NCBI RefSeq assembly: GCF_001523745.2
Contig: NZ_CP013387.1
Span: 2,542,001 to 2,606,000 of the forward strand
Length of the DNA: 64,000 nt
Direction of reading: 5' to 3'
Source: Burkholderia mayonis
GTDB taxonomy: Bacteria; Pseudomonadota; Gammaproteobacteria; Burkholderiales; Burkholderiaceae
The translations under genes were made by a program, and so were the position numbers. Under the pieces are notes generated by a model that was not told the DNA's origin, did no database searches, and saw only the letters and a list, made by a program, of their open reading frames with translations. This document shows, piece by piece, positions 17,463 to 27,408 of the stretch (positions are counted from its first letter, which is position 1; every line of letters starts with the position of its first letter).

Positions 17463-19868
17463 TTGACGGAATTCGAACAGGGCTTCATTCTCACCCGCCA
17501 CTGGCGGGATACGGCAAAGGGCACCGAGGTCGAGTTCTGGCTGGCGACCGAGCGCGGCCCGCGCCGGGTCCGCTTGCGCACGCAGGAATCGGTCGCGTTC
17601 ATCCCCGCCGAGCAACAGGAACAGGCCGAACGCACGCTGAACGGCGACACCGACGCCGTGTTGCGCCCCCTCCCGCTGCGCGACTTCCGCCGACGCCCGG
17701 TCGTCGGTCTCTATTGCCGTCGATACCGCCATCTCGCCGCCCTGAAGAAGCGCCTGAACCAGTCGGGCGTCGACGTCTACGAGTCCGATGTCCTTCCGCC
17801 GGAGCGCTACATGATGGAGCGCTTCATCACAGCGCCGGTCCGATTCCGTGGGGTGCCGGACAGCGACGGCACACTACTCGACGGCGAGCTGAAAACCGGC
17901 AGCGACTATCGCCCGACACTGCGATGCGTGTCGCTCGACATCGAAACGAGCGCCCAGAGCGAGCTCTACTCGATCGCGCTCGAGGGATGCGGACAGCGGC
18001 AGGTCTTCATGCTCGGCCCGGCCAACGGCGATGGCGATGGCGATGGCGATGGCGATGGCAACGGCAACGGCAACGGCAACGTCGATTTTCTGCTGGAATA
18101 CTGCGAAAGCCGGCCCGCGCTGATCGAGCGGCTGAACGACTGGCTCGCGCGGCACGATCCCGACGTGATCATCGGCTGGAATCTCGTGCAATTCGACCTG
18201 CGCGTGCTGCATGCGCACGCCGAGCAGCATCGGGTTCCGCTGCGGCTCGGACGCGGCGGCAGCGTGCTCGACTGGCGGGCGCACGGCCAGCAGCCCGATC
18301 ATTTCTTCGCGACGGCGGCCGGGCGGCTCGTGATCGACGGCATCGACGCGCTGAAATCCGCGACCTGGACCTTCCCGTCATTCAGTCTCGAATATGTCGC
18401 GCAATCGCTGCTCGGCGAAGGAAAGGCGATCGACAACCCGTACCAGCGCATGGACGAAATCCAGCGCCGGTTCGATCACGACAAGCCCGCGCTCGCTCGC
18501 TACAACCTGAAGGACTGCGAGCTCGTCACGCGCATTTTCGAGAAAGCGGATCTACTGCCGTTCATGCTCGAACGCGCGACCGTCACCGGACTGCCGGCGG
18601 ACCGCATCGGCGGATCGGTCGCGGCGTTCACGCATCTGTACATGCCGAAGATGCACCGGCTGGGCTACGTCGCGCCGAATCTCGGCGACGTGACCGGACA
18701 GACGAGCCCCGGCGGCTTCGTGATGGATTCGCGGCCCGGACTCTACGATTCGGTCCTCGTGCTCGACTACAAAAGCCTGTATCCGTCGATCATCCGCAGT
18801 TTCCTGATCGATCCGGTCGGGCTCATCGAGGGCATCAGCCATCCCGACGACAGCGAATCGGTGCCCGGTTTTCTCGGCGCCCGCTTCTCGCGCAGCCGCC
18901 ATTGCCTGCCGGACATCGTGCGTCGCGTCTGGGAAAGCCGCGAGCTCGCGAAGCGCCAGCGCAATCAGCCGCTGTCGCAGGCCCTGAAGATCATCATGAA
19001 CGCGTTCTACGGCGTGCTCGGTTCGTCCGGATGCCGGTTCTTCGATCCGAGGCTCGCGTCGTCGATCACGATGCGCGGTCACGAGATCATGCACGAGACG
19101 CGCAAGCTCATCGAGGCGCAGGGTTACGACGTCATCTACGGCGACACCGACTCGACGTTCGTCTGGCTGAAATGCCCGCACGCCAGCGAAGAAGCCGATC
19201 GCATCGGCCGCGCGCTCGTCGGCCACATCAATCGCTGGTGGCAGACGCATCTGCAGGCCCGCTTCGGACTCGACAGCGCACTCGAGATCCAATACGAGCG
19301 GCACTACCACCGATTCCTGATGCCGACCGTTCGCGGCACGGAGGAAGGCAGCAAGAAGCGCTACGCCGGTCTAACCGTCGCACCGGACGGCGGCGAGGAA
19401 CTCGTGTTCAAGGGCCTCGAGACCGTGCGGACCGACTGGACTCCGTTGGCCCAGCGGTTCCAGCGGGAGCTATATCGGCTGGTCTTCAAGCGGGAGCCGT
19501 ACCATGACTTCATTCGGGAATACGTGCGCCGCACGCTCGCCGGCGAATTCGATGCGTTGCTGATCTATCGGAAACGACTGCGCCGGCCACTGGGCGATTA
19601 CCAGCGCAACGTCCCGCCGCACGTCCGCGCCGCACGCGTTGCCGACGCATTCAATCGCGAACAGGGACGCCCGCTCCAGTACCAGCATGGCGGATGGATC
19701 AGCTACGTGATGACGGCGGCGGGTCCCGAGCCGCTCGAGACGCCGCGTGCGCCGATCGATTACACGTTCTACGTGAGCCGCCAGTTGCAGCCCGTCGCCG
19801 ACGCGATTCTCCCGTTTCTGCGCGATGATTTCGAGTCAGTGATCTCGGGGCAGGGGCGGTTGTTCTAG
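17463..19868 (+). CDS. polB: DNA polymerase II (family B)
   Basis: 801 residues, close to E. coli Pol II (783). The start is TTG at 17463, because an in-frame TAG at 17448 leaves no upstream start in this frame; GAGAG lies just before. The 3'-5' exonuclease motif SLDIETSA has Asp about 159 and Glu 161. Polymerase motif A is [13 protein letters not shown] (about 435), motif [14 protein letters not shown] (about 510) and motif C YGDTDSTF (about 560). All catalytic acids are present. It restarts or bypasses damaged forks and in E. coli is SOS-induced. A Gly-Asp/Gly-Asn hexanucleotide repeat forms residues 189-206. Confidence 0.95.
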   Translation: MTEFEQGFILTRHWRDTAKGTEVEFWLATERGPRRVRLRTQESVAFIPAEQQEQAERTLNGDTDAVLRPLPLRDFRRRPVVGLYCRRYRHLAALKKRLNQSGVDVYESDVLPPERYMMERFITAPVRFRGVPDSDGTLLDGELKTGSDYRPTLRCVSLDIETSAQSELYSIALEGCGQRQVFMLGPANGDGDGDGDGDGNGNGNGNVDFLLEYCESRPALIERLNDWLARHDPDVIIGWNLVQFDLRVLHAHAEQHRVPLRLGRGGSVLDWRAHGQQPDHFFATAAGRLVIDGIDALKSATWTFPSFSLEYVAQSLLGEGKAIDNPYQRMDEIQRRFDHDKPALARYNLKDCELVTRIFEKADLLPFMLERATVTGLPADRIGGSVAAFTHLYMPKMHRLGYVAPNLGDVTGQTSPGGFVMDSRPGLYDSVLVLDYKSLYPSIIRSFLIDPVGLIEGISHPDDSESVPGFLGARFSRSRHCLPDIVRRVWESRELAKRQRNQPLSQALKIIMNAFYGVLGSSGCRFFDPRLASSITMRGHEIMHETRKLIEAQGYDVIYGDTDSTFVWLKCPHASEEADRIGRALVGHINRWWQTHLQARFGLDSALEIQYERHYHRFLMPTVRGTEEGSKKRYAGLTVAPDGGEELVFKGLETVRTDWTPLAQRFQRELYRLVFKREPYHDFIREYVRRTLAGEFDALLIYRKRLRRPLGDYQRNVPPHVRAARVADAFNREQGRPLQYQHGGWISYVMTAAGPEPLETPRAPIDYTFYVSRQLQPVADAILPFLRDDFESVISGQGRLF
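18027..18080 (+). repeat. Hexanucleotide tandem repeat inside polB
   Basis: Five copies of GGCGAT followed directly by four copies of GGCAAC, 54 bases with no interruption. They encode (Gly-Asp)5(Gly-Asn)4 in the exonuclease part of Pol II. Copy-number changes would stay in frame. Confidence 0.95.
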
Positions 19869-20338
19869 CGGCCGGACAGTCACGCGGCGCGAAGCGTGCG
19901 ATTGCCTGGCTCCCGGCACGCTATCGGCGTTGGGGCTTTCGGAAAAGTCGTCTTCGGCATTCCATGAAGCGCCCCATTAAACATCTTCTCCGAGGTACGC
20001 CGGCTCCGCTCGCCTCAAAACAGATGTCCTTGGACGATGAAACGCTCGAAGAAGTCGTTCTTGGAAAGAAACATCGACAGGCAACCCCTGACCCGCATGC
20101 GGCGTGTCGTATCCCGCCAATCCCGATCTCGAGATCGATGCCATTCCCGTAAGCGGCCATTCATCGCATGCGGCGCGACGTCGCTCGCACACGTCCGCCC
20201 ACATCGATGACCTCCCGCCGCGTGAGGTCCGCTTCGTCCCGAGACCGACCGTTGTCGCCGTCACGCGGGCAAGGACCGTCAAAGCGGACGACAGCTTTTC
20301 GTCAGGCAGCCAACCCGGCGTTCATGATCGCCGGTACG
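19869..20338. other. Intergenic region, no convincing gene
   Basis: About 470 bases between polB and the hemolysin-III gene, which converge on it. A 62-codon plus-strand frame at 19964-20152 (starting MKRPIKHLLRGTPAPLAS) has no clear ribosome site or known family. I do not call it a gene. Confidence 0.4.
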
Positions 20339-21004
20339 TCATGCAACGTAGCGCGCGACGCTGACGAATTGACACAGGCTGCCCGCCAGCACGAACAGAT
20401 GCCAGATGCCATGCCCATGGCGGATGCGCTCATCGTTGATGAAGAAGTAGATGCCGGCGCTGTAGATGACGCCGCCAGCCACGAGCCAGGCGGTGCCCTC
20501 TGCCGGTAACGCATGGATCAGCGGGCGGATGGCGACGAGCGCGAGCCATCCCATCAGGACATACAGCGTCATCGAAACAATGCGGGTGCGCCGCCCGAGC
20601 GTGAGTTCCTGCACGATGCCCAGAGCGGCGAGCCCCCAGCTGACGCCGAATAGCGACCAGCCCCACGGTCCGCGCAACGTGACGAGCGTGAACGGGGTAT
20701 AGCTGCCGGCGATCAGCAGGTAGATCGCCGAATGATCGCATTTCTGCAGAATGGCTTTCAGGCGCGGGCTGCGCACGCTGTGGTAAAGCGTCGAGATGGC
20801 ATAGAGCACGCACAGCATCGCACCGTACACGCTGAAGCTCACGACCTTGTACGCGTCGCCGTCGAGCGCGCCCATCGTCACGAGCGTCACCAGCCCCACC
20901 ACCGACAGCACTGCACCAACGAGATGGGTAATGCTGTTGAAACGCTCACCGACATGCACGACGCTCTCCTCCCGCACGGATTCAACAAGGTATGCCATCG
21001 ACAT
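20339..21004 (-). CDS. Hemolysin III / YqfA family membrane protein
   Basis: 221 residues from the ATG at 21004 (MSM); the ATG at 20998 is equally possible. Seven hydrophobic helices are visible. Family blocks are ERFNSITHLVGAVLSVVGLV, ISTLYHSVRSPRLKAILQKC, DHSAIYLLIAGSYTPFTLV, and the C-terminal DERIRHGHGIWHLFVLAGS, which carry the conserved Ser-His-Asp-His metal-site residues of the PAQR/HlyIII superfamily. It is an inner-membrane protein, perhaps a zinc-dependent lipid hydrolase. The 'hemolysin' name comes from one Bacillus protein and does not show hemolytic activity here. Confidence 0.88.
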   Translation of the reverse strand: MSMAYLVESVREESVVHVGERFNSITHLVGAVLSVVGLVTLVTMGALDGDAYKVVSFSVYGAMLCVLYAISTLYHSVRSPRLKAILQKCDHSAIYLLIAGSYTPFTLVTLRGPWGWSLFGVSWGLAALGIVQELTLGRRTRIVSMTLYVLMGWLALVAIRPLIHALPAEGTAWLVAGGVIYSAGIYFFINDERIRHGHGIWHLFVLAGSLCQFVSVARYVA

Positions 21005-22250
21005 GATACCGGGCCGGAACCGACAATGAGTTTTCATCCGTAGACAACGCGCGGCGGTATTTCGACTCGTTCGCCAGTGGCCACGAGGATCGGTGGCGAT
21101 TCGGAACCCGCCGCGGCGATTGTCCCGGCAAGTCTCCCGCCGTACTCGCGCATTGATTCGGCATTCGTTGCAACGACGCCCGATCGAACCGTTTCCGCTC
21201 GATTTTTCCCGCGAGGAGCGACAGGTTGTCGCGCAATCGCCTGCTTTACATGCTGCATCGCGGACCAGCACTCCGTTCACCATCGCGAACTGCGTCACGC
21301 GAGGCATCTCGCTTGCCGGACCGCGGTATCCCGCTTTACTCATCGTCACATCTACGACGGAGACGTGCCATAGGTATTACCGTCACACCTGGATTCGCCA
21401 GTGCCGCTCGCCACGGAGACCGCCTGTCCCGCGGTCTGTAGCAAGCAGCTCGCTGACCAGCTATCCCGCGACGGCAGCAGCGTGAAGATCGGCGAGCGCA
21501 GCGGCATGCAGTCGAATTCGACGCGACGAAGCCGGCCGCCGGCAAGGTGTAGCTCAAGCCGAACCCCTGCGGTGCGCTCAGCATCACCGGCAGAAACTGA
21601 CCTTCCCCGCGCTGGACGCATCCGGCGCGGGATCTCACGTGTGTCTACGGATATTCCCTCGGTGTCCGCCGTTGACGGCCATCGCGTCATGCGATGAGCC
21701 GCATTTTTTGCATGTCATCGGACGCCGCGCCGTTTCGCGCTTCAAATCAATTTCGCCATTCGTTCGCCGGCCAGTTCGCCGGACATCCGCCGCCCATTCG
21801 AAAATCAAGGCCGCCTGAATCGACAAACGCGCCTTTATAAGTCAATTGAATATTCACTAAATACCATTAACAATTGAAATGAATGTCCAATGAAATAAAA
21901 CATGACCGCCGTTATTGGTCTGCAAGCACACCTGAAGTTTCGCTCGAGCCGCATCGCACGCAACGCCACTCCACGATCGAATCGCCTGACGCTCGCTCGG
22001 CGCATGCCGCCGACTCCGTGTCACCGACGCGCCCGCCGCGCCCGCCGCACCGCACGAGATCATTTCAAATTTCTCACCAACACCTGACTCGATTCATTCC
22101 GGCACAATGAAAATTTAATTTATTGGTAATTATCTTGTAAATATTAATTTAACCTCCTAGCATGCCTTTGCAGTTCGCAGCACCCCTCATGTTTAGTACT
22201 TGCTCTCAATACGTTTTCAATAATTACGTATTCGTTATCTGGAGGACTAC
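21005..22250. other. 1.25-kb region without intact genes; zmpA promoter at right end
   Basis: Two minus-strand stretches look like former coding DNA: 21034-21258 (ending in GRLAGTIAAAGSESPPILVA and VEIPPRVVYG) and 21352-21690 (containing GVRLELHLAGGRLRRVEFD). Neither has a start with a ribosome site or a family I can name. The last 160 bases (about 22090-22250) become AT-rich and should contain the zmpA promoter; CTGGAGGA just before the ATG is its ribosome site. Confidence 0.45.
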
Positions 22251-23948
22251 ATGAAGAAACTATCTTGCCTGCTGTCCGTCACTGCGATTTCCCTCGCCAG
22301 TCTCAGCGCGTTTGCGCACGCCGGCGACCAACAGGCCGCAGTCGACCGGGCGCTGCAACTGATCCAGCAGAACCCGGTCGCTTTCAACCTGGCCGCAGGC
22401 AGCGCCGCGCGCACGCTGAAGTTCGCGGCCGCGCAGGCGAGCGCGCCGGTGGAGGGCGACCAGTTCCAGGTGCGCGACGTGATCATCGACCCCGACGGCA
22501 CCGAGCACGTGCGCTTCGACCGCTTCTACGCGGGTCTGCCCGTGATCGGCGGCGACGTCGTCGTCCACTCGAGCCAGGGGCAACTGAAGCAGGCGAACCT
22601 GACCCAGCCCACGCCGATCAATCTCGCCGGCAAGATCGGCAAGGTCGGCGACCGCTTCGTGGTGCGCAACGCGCCCGACGTAGGCGCGGACGCGGCCCGA
22701 CGCGTCGCGTCCGCGCGCTTCGGCGCGGATGTGCGCCGCGTCGAGGGCGCGGATCTCGTCGTGTTCGCGCGCGACGTCGCGCCGACGCTCGCCTACGCGG
22801 TGCGCGTGTATGGCAAGGCGACCGACATCCACGGCGAAGCCGTGCTCTACTACGTCGACGCGCGCACGGGCAACGTGCTCGATGCGCAGGACCTGATCAA
22901 GACCGCCTCCGCGACCGGCACCGGCCGTTCGCTGTACTACGGCGACCTGTCGCTGACGACCGACCAGACCGGCGCGAACGCGTACCGGATGCTCGATCCG
23001 ACCCGCGGCAGCGGCTCGGTGTACGACGGCCGCGGCCTGAGCTCGGACGACGTCGAGCGGGCCACCGATCTGCCGATCTTCACGAGCAGCACGAACGTGT
23101 GGGGCAACAACACGACCAGCGACCGGCAGACCGTCGCAGCCGACATCGACTACGGCCTCGCGCTGACCTGGGACTACTACAAGACCACGCACAACCGCAA
23201 CGGCATCTTCAACGACGGCCGCGGTGTGAAGAGCTACGCCCACGTGGTATTCAACACCGGCAGCGGCACGACCGGCGCGAACGCGGCATGGCTGTCGTCG
23301 CGCGTGATGGCGTACGGCGACGGCGAGCCGGGCAGCCGCCTGCCGAAGCCAGTCGTGTCGATCGACGTGGCCGGGCACGAGATGAGCCACGGCGTAACCG
23401 AAGCCACCGCGAACCTGAACTATTCAGGCGATGCGGGTGGTCTTAACGAGTCGACGTCCGACATTTTCGGCGCGCTCGTCAAGTTCTACGCGGCCAACCC
23501 GAACGATCCGGGCAACTACGTGATCGGCGCGCGCGTGACGAGCGGCGGCCTGCGCAAGATGTACAAGCAGGATCTCGACGGCCGGTCATACAGTTGCTAT
23601 CCGTCCGGCGGCTTCTCGTGGTTCAATCCGCGCCACGATCCGCACTACTCGTCGGGCGTCGGCAACCGCTTCTTCTATCTGCTGTCGGAAGGCCCGGTCG
23701 CGCCGGCGACCGACACCGGACTGTCGAAGAGCCAACTGGTCTGCAACGGCGACACCGGCTTCAGCGGCGTCGGTCGCGACAAAGCCGGCAAGATCTGGTA
23801 CCGGACGCTGACCGTGTACCTGACCACCAACTCCAGCTACCCGAGCGCAAGGCGCGCATCGATCCAGGCGGCGAATGACCTGTACGGCGTGAATTCGGTT
23901 GAGAGCGCAACGGTCGCGCGCGCGTGGAGCGCCGCTGGAGTGAACTGA
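22251..23948 (+). CDS. zmpA: Secreted zinc metalloprotease, M4 (thermolysin) family, ZmpA
   Basis: 565 residues, the same length class as Burkholderia ZmpA preproenzyme. It has a signal peptide (MKKLSCLLSV..., cleavage near AHA at residue 25) and an FTP/PepSY propeptide to about residue 215 that inhibits and folds the enzyme. The catalytic domain follows. Zinc ligands and base are in GHEMSH (His376, Glu377, His380) with Glu400 in GGLNESTSD, 20 residues on as in thermolysin. The transition-state His lies in HYSSGVGNRFFYLLSEG. ZmpA degrades host proteins; in B. cenocepacia it is quorum-regulated. That control here is unproven. The strong leader and AT-rich upstream region fit a regulated secreted enzyme. 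Confidence 0.92.
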   Translation: MKKLSCLLSVTAISLASLSAFAHAGDQQAAVDRALQLIQQNPVAFNLAAGSAARTLKFAAAQASAPVEGDQFQVRDVIIDPDGTEHVRFDRFYAGLPVIGGDVVVHSSQGQLKQANLTQPTPINLAGKIGKVGDRFVVRNAPDVGADAARRVASARFGADVRRVEGADLVVFARDVAPTLAYAVRVYGKATDIHGEAVLYYVDARTGNVLDAQDLIKTASATGTGRSLYYGDLSLTTDQTGANAYRMLDPTRGSGSVYDGRGLSSDDVERATDLPIFTSSTNVWGNNTTSDRQTVAADIDYGLALTWDYYKTTHNRNGIFNDGRGVKSYAHVVFNTGSGTTGANAAWLSSRVMAYGDGEPGSRLPKPVVSIDVAGHEMSHGVTEATANLNYSGDAGGLNESTSDIFGALVKFYAANPNDPGNYVIGARVTSGGLRKMYKQDLDGRSYSCYPSGGFSWFNPRHDPHYSSGVGNRFFYLLSEGPVAPATDTGLSKSQLVCNGDTGFSGVGRDKAGKIWYRTLTVYLTTNSSYPSARRASIQAANDLYGVNSVESATVARAWSAAGVN

Positions 23949-24423
23949 CGGCGCTGCGCTTGCGCGCCGAGGGCCCTGCCGATCGCGACGATCACGCGAC
24001 TGCACGTCGATCCGGACGAACGCGAGCCGATCGAGGTCGAGCGCCGGCGGGGCCTGGGAAGGGTAGACATCGATCAACCGCCTGCAATCGCAAGCGGCTG
24101 ATCGAAGGGCATTTCATCAGTGCGGTGGGACTGCGTGTTCGAGAAAGTCGTGGAAATACGCTCGTTCATGAAGCCGGTTGTCCCCTTCACGCATATTGGC
24201 GTTGGCGGCTGAGTACCTTGACCTCGGCACGGCACGGAACCATTCCCGATTCAGCAATTCGCCACGCACCTTGCCTATCGGCGATACGTCTATCTCCTGA
24301 TTGCAGGCCATCACGATAGACACGGCTGCATGCCTGCCACGTGATTGCCGGCCGGATTCAGCTCTGCAACCATCGACGTCCCAACAAGCGCTGAAGATGA
24401 AAACGCCGGCGGTGGTATTCCCG
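23949..24423. other. Intergenic region after zmpA
   Basis: About 475 bases, no gene seen. An imperfect hairpin (CCGCCTGC/GCAAGCGG, one mismatch) lies at 24078-24097, about 130 bases after the zmpA stop. It lacks a T run, so it is only a weak terminator candidate. Confidence 0.4.
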
Positions 24424-24640
24424 TTAGCCGCTTAGCCTGCGCAGGTCTCGCAAATCATTACAGAACCGCCCCCCATCTCCGCAGGCAAGCCGCGCAAACC
24501 GATACCTGCCCTCAGCACGAACAGGACGTCCGTCAATACCGCCAGGTCCAGCACTCGCTTGCGGCCCGGGTACTTGAAGCCGCACGGCTTCGCTGGCGGC
24601 AGGAGCGATTCGATCAGCGCCCGCGTTCGTCGCCAATAAT
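24424..24640 (-). pseudogene. N-terminal fragment of an IS5-family (IS427-type) transposase
   Basis: Minus-strand translation gives NYWRRTRALIESLLPPAKPC, then GFKYPGRKRVLDLAVLTDVL and FVLRAGIGLRGLPAEMGGGS. This is the N-terminal half typical of IS427-type transposases, with several normally fixed residues changed (IRWNDLP-like site reads IGLRGLP). The frame then ends and no catalytic Asp region follows. It is an old, truncated copy forming the left border of the accessory island. Confidence 0.75.
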
Positions 24641-24780
24641 TGGCTTATCCGTCTCCTTGGTCTGCCTATCCTGAAGATAATGCTAACCGGCTCCATGAAA
24701 CAGAAGCAGTCCCTTCACCTCTTCTTGGTCCAACTGCCCGAATCCGCACGCCCCCCTTACGCCCCAACCCCATTGAAACA

Positions 24781-25998
24781 TCACGTGCCCGTCGGCTCTA
24801 GCGCCGCTGCGACGAACCCTGCAAGAAAGAGCGCGTGCGCCAACGTTACGGAACCGTCCATGCCGAGTCCGGACGCCAGATCCCGGACCAGAAACGACTC
24901 GCTTTCCGTGATGGTGGCGATCGCGTCGCGCACATAACCCGGCAAAGTCATCGATTTGCCGTCAAAGGTAAGCACGATCTGATCTTCGTTTTGAGAAACG
25001 TGGAATCGACCGGGTGGCAGCCGATAAAGGCGCGTATCGGATCCAATGGTTGTCGCCTGAGGTTTGAAGAAACCGCGTCGCCTGATTGTGCCGCGCGCCA
25101 CTTTTCTCGTAAAGGTATCGACTACGGTCTGCGGTTCAACGAGGGATTGGAGTGTACCGAGAATCTCGTGGAGCGACGATGCCAGATGTGCAACGGATTC
25201 CGGATTGTTTGCAAAGCCGGGCGGCAAAGCCCGACGAAGATCGACTCGCTCCTTGCAGGCAGCCAGTGTTTCGGCGATCAATTCGACCCACGTGTAGACA
25301 CTGATGCCAAGCGTGACATGGACCGAATGGGCGCTGCTCGTAAGCGTATCGTGAACATAGCCACGCGGCAGGTACAGAACGTCGCCCGGCATGAGATCGA
25401 TTTCGAGCATGGGCTTGGGCAGCTGATATCCCGCGGGAGAAAAGGGTTGCGTATGGTGTGGAAGCAGTAGAGGCGGCTCGTACACTCGCCAGTGCTTTAG
25501 GCCATCGATCTGCAAAATGAACACTTCATGAGCATCGTAGTGCGCGGAAAACCCCGACGTGCCGCCTGGAGTCATATACAGGTTGGTGTGCACCACATGA
25601 TTGAGTTCGGCCTCCATGGCGGCGCAAAGCAGATTCAGCGGGGGCCACGTTCGATGGAGGGCCGGCAAGATCACTGAGGCGCCGGTCCGATAGTGAGCGT
25701 ATACCGTATCGAGATCAGGAACGCCGCGAAACAGATCGTCTCCATAGTGCAAATCTATTGAATAAGTGTCAGGGGCAAGATAGCGGCCCGCTTTCGCGAG
25801 CCGGATTCCCGGATGGCGAATGTCGTGCTTGGCTAGCATGGTTTCAACATCGCCCGCCGAAATCAATTGCGCGTAGTGCCTTTGATGTCCCCTCGAGAGA
25901 TGCATCGGCTTCGCTTCCCAATATTCGGAAAAGAACTGATCTGCACTGAGCGGGGCAATCAGATCGGAGAATGTGAACGGGGCGTTGTCTGTTGCCAT
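24781..25998 (-). CDS. JmjC/cupin_4 2-oxoglutarate Fe(II) oxygenase
   Basis: 405 residues. The fold matches cupin_4 / ribosomal-oxygenase-like JmjC proteins. An N-terminal approach segment reads FFSEYWEAKPMHLSRG, then the double-stranded beta-helix core carries the iron triad: His153 and Asp155 in GFSAHYDAHEVFILQIDG and the distal His216 in LPRGYVHDTL. KHWRVY follows the first pair as in the family. About 170 residues of helical C-terminal domain remain. Relatives hydroxylate Arg, His, Asn or Lys side chains of proteins. Its closest minus-strand neighbour, about 420 bases upstream, encodes an octapeptide-repeat protein rich in Arg-Asn, an attractive substrate; this pairing is inference. GC is lower than in flanking genes. 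Confidence 0.85.
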   Translation of the reverse strand: MATDNAPFTFSDLIAPLSADQFFSEYWEAKPMHLSRGHQRHYAQLISAGDVETMLAKHDIRHPGIRLAKAGRYLAPDTYSIDLHYGDDLFRGVPDLDTVYAHYRTGASVILPALHRTWPPLNLLCAAMEAELNHVVHTNLYMTPGGTSGFSAHYDAHEVFILQIDGLKHWRVYEPPLLLPHHTQPFSPAGYQLPKPMLEIDLMPGDVLYLPRGYVHDTLTSSAHSVHVTLGISVYTWVELIAETLAACKERVDLRRALPPGFANNPESVAHLASSLHEILGTLQSLVEPQTVVDTFTRKVARGTIRRRGFFKPQATTIGSDTRLYRLPPGRFHVSQNEDQIVLTFDGKSMTLPGYVRDAIATITESESFLVRDLASGLGMDGSVTLAHALFLAGFVAAALEPTGT

Positions 25999-26415
25999 AT
26001 GGAGTCACCTATCGAGAATCGAAGAGGTTGAGTCAACACATCCGGCAAAAAATGCTTTCGTTTTTGTCGCGACGCACGATGGAAACCATCTGCCCGCACT
26101 CAGGGCTTTGCCTTCCGTCAACAGAATGGATGCTGCACCGGGCGTATCCGGACGCACGTCCACGCCCAAACTCGACCGATAGTCCGATTGCGAAAGCGGC
26201 AGCGACGCTGCAGTGCGGTACACACAGTGAGTGCCACGAGTTCAACGTCACCCGTGTACGCACTACCACGCGAACAGCGAAGAAGCGTTGCTTGATGCCG
26301 TATTGAACTCCGAGATGGCAATCGGGCATCTACACGCCGTTAATGCTCGAGCGCTCGGCACGAGCGACTCGAGCATGTGAATTCCGTGATCAGGCCAAGC
26401 TGATCGCGAAATCAA
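25999..26415. other. Intergenic region between JmjC and repeat-protein genes
   Basis: About 415 bases with no gene. It should contain the JmjC promoter or the read-through leader from the repeat gene. A strong hairpin near its right end (26343-26376) is listed separately. Confidence 0.45.
26343..26376 (-). terminator. Strong hairpin downstream of the octapeptide-repeat gene
   Basis: A 15-bp arm ATGCTCGAGCGCTCG pairs with CGAGCG-A-CTCGAGCAT across a three-base loop, with one bulged A. It starts about 40 bases past the repeat-gene stop on the transcribed strand. No T run follows, so it may be a partial terminator, an mRNA-stabilising end, or a switch setting the ratio of repeat protein to JmjC enzyme. 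Confidence 0.5.
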
Positions 26416-26931
26416 TCAAGCCTTGTACTGCGCCTTGGCAAGGTCTTGGGCCAGATTACGACTCAGATCCTGCGCCAGATTTCGACCCAGATCCTGGGCG
26501 AGATTGCGGCCGATGTCGGTTGCCACGTTTCGCGCCAGATCTTGGGCCAGATTGCGGCTGATGTCGGTTGCCACGTTGCGCGCCAGGTCTTGGGCCAGAT
26601 TGCGGCTCACATCGGTCGCCGCATTGCGCGTTACTTCCTGCCCAAGATTTCTGCTCAGATCTTGCGCGACGTTGCGCGCAAGATCTTGGGCAAGGTTGCG
26701 GGAGATATCGTGGGCGAAGTTGCGGCTCAGATCGTGCACCAGATTGCGGGCCAGATCTTGCGCCAGATTTCGTCCCAGATCCTGAGCCAGATTGCGAGAC
26801 AGATCCTGGGCGAAATTCCGTCCCAAATCTTCCGCAAGGTTGCGCGCAAGATCCGTCGACAGATTCTTTGCAAGATTCACTGCCGGATCACTTGCCCCCA
26901 ATTCAGAAACTTTTGCGCTGGATTCACTCAT
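26416..26931 (-). CDS. Octapeptide-repeat protein, function unknown
   Basis: 171 residues from the ATG at 26931, preceded by AAGGAGAG. After an 18-residue leader (MSESSAKVSELGASDPAV) and one degenerate unit, residues 27-162 are 17 gap-free octads of pattern D-[LIV]-[ASGT]-R-N-[LVFA]-[AVG]-[QTEH], most often DLARNLAQ or DLSRNLAQ; the end is DLAKAQYKA. Arg-Asn is invariant in all 17 except none lost; the first position is Asp in 16 and Glu in one. There is no signal peptide, Cys or membrane helix. Such a regular array suggests a solenoid, a fibrous helix or a peptide precursor with many identical modification sites. It faces a promoter shared with the HDO operon and lies upstream of the JmjC gene. 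Confidence 0.8.
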   Translation of the reverse strand: MSESSAKVSELGASDPAVNLAKNLSTDLARNLAEDLGRNFAQDLSRNLAQDLGRNLAQDLARNLVHDLSRNFAHDISRNLAQDLARNVAQDLSRNLGQEVTRNAATDVSRNLAQDLARNVATDISRNLAQDLARNVATDIGRNLAQDLGRNLAQDLSRNLAQDLAKAQYKA

Positions 26932-27408
26932 TTTCACTCTCCTTAGTTTACGCAATTGAATTAAAGCACCTTTAAAACGAAGAAAAGCAACGTTATTTTC
27001 GGATCGCAAGGTGGGTCAGCCTATTGGTCATTCATAAAATCAAGGCGCTCCTTCCGTAACTGACGTTTCGCGTCACTGACAGACGACGACGCGAAGCACG
27101 CCCGAAGCCATTCAACACTAGCACGCACGCATGGAAATTCAAGACGATATCGAAGTACATTTTTATGAAATCGAATACCCTAACAAGCAATCCCGCAATT
27201 ACCGAAATGAACAAATAAATATTTATTTCTCAAAATAAAACATTTTTACAACAATTTCTCACATTCATCATCAATCCATCGAAAAATTGAAACTTAAGTT
27301 TCGCAAGTCAAATCGGTTTTTACATTTGGCATATTCATCCCAGAGGCTCTATGCTTCTAGAGCGACGCGCCATCCGGCATCGCGAACACGAGCTAAAGGA
27401 GAAATGCC
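26932..27408. promoter_or_regulatory. AT-rich divergent promoter region of the accessory island
   Basis: About 480 bases between the repeat gene (leftward) and the small gene at 27409 (rightward). It is very AT-rich between about 27160 and 27320 (for example runs such as AAATAAATATTTATTTCTC), unlike the chromosome around it. This fits foreign DNA and strong or silencer-controlled promoters. No specific operator was recognised. Confidence 0.5.

Noticed and set aside
19964..20152. A 62-residue small protein
   Set aside because: No clear ribosome site, no family and competing frames on the other strand.
20339..21004. A true hemolysin
   Set aside because: The HlyIII name is historical; the conserved residues mark a membrane metal site, and nothing indicates a secreted toxin.
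22260..23390. Long open frame on the minus strand opposite zmpA
   Set aside because: It is His/Arg/Val-rich with no motif and mirrors the codon bias of zmpA; similar shadows lie opposite most genes here.
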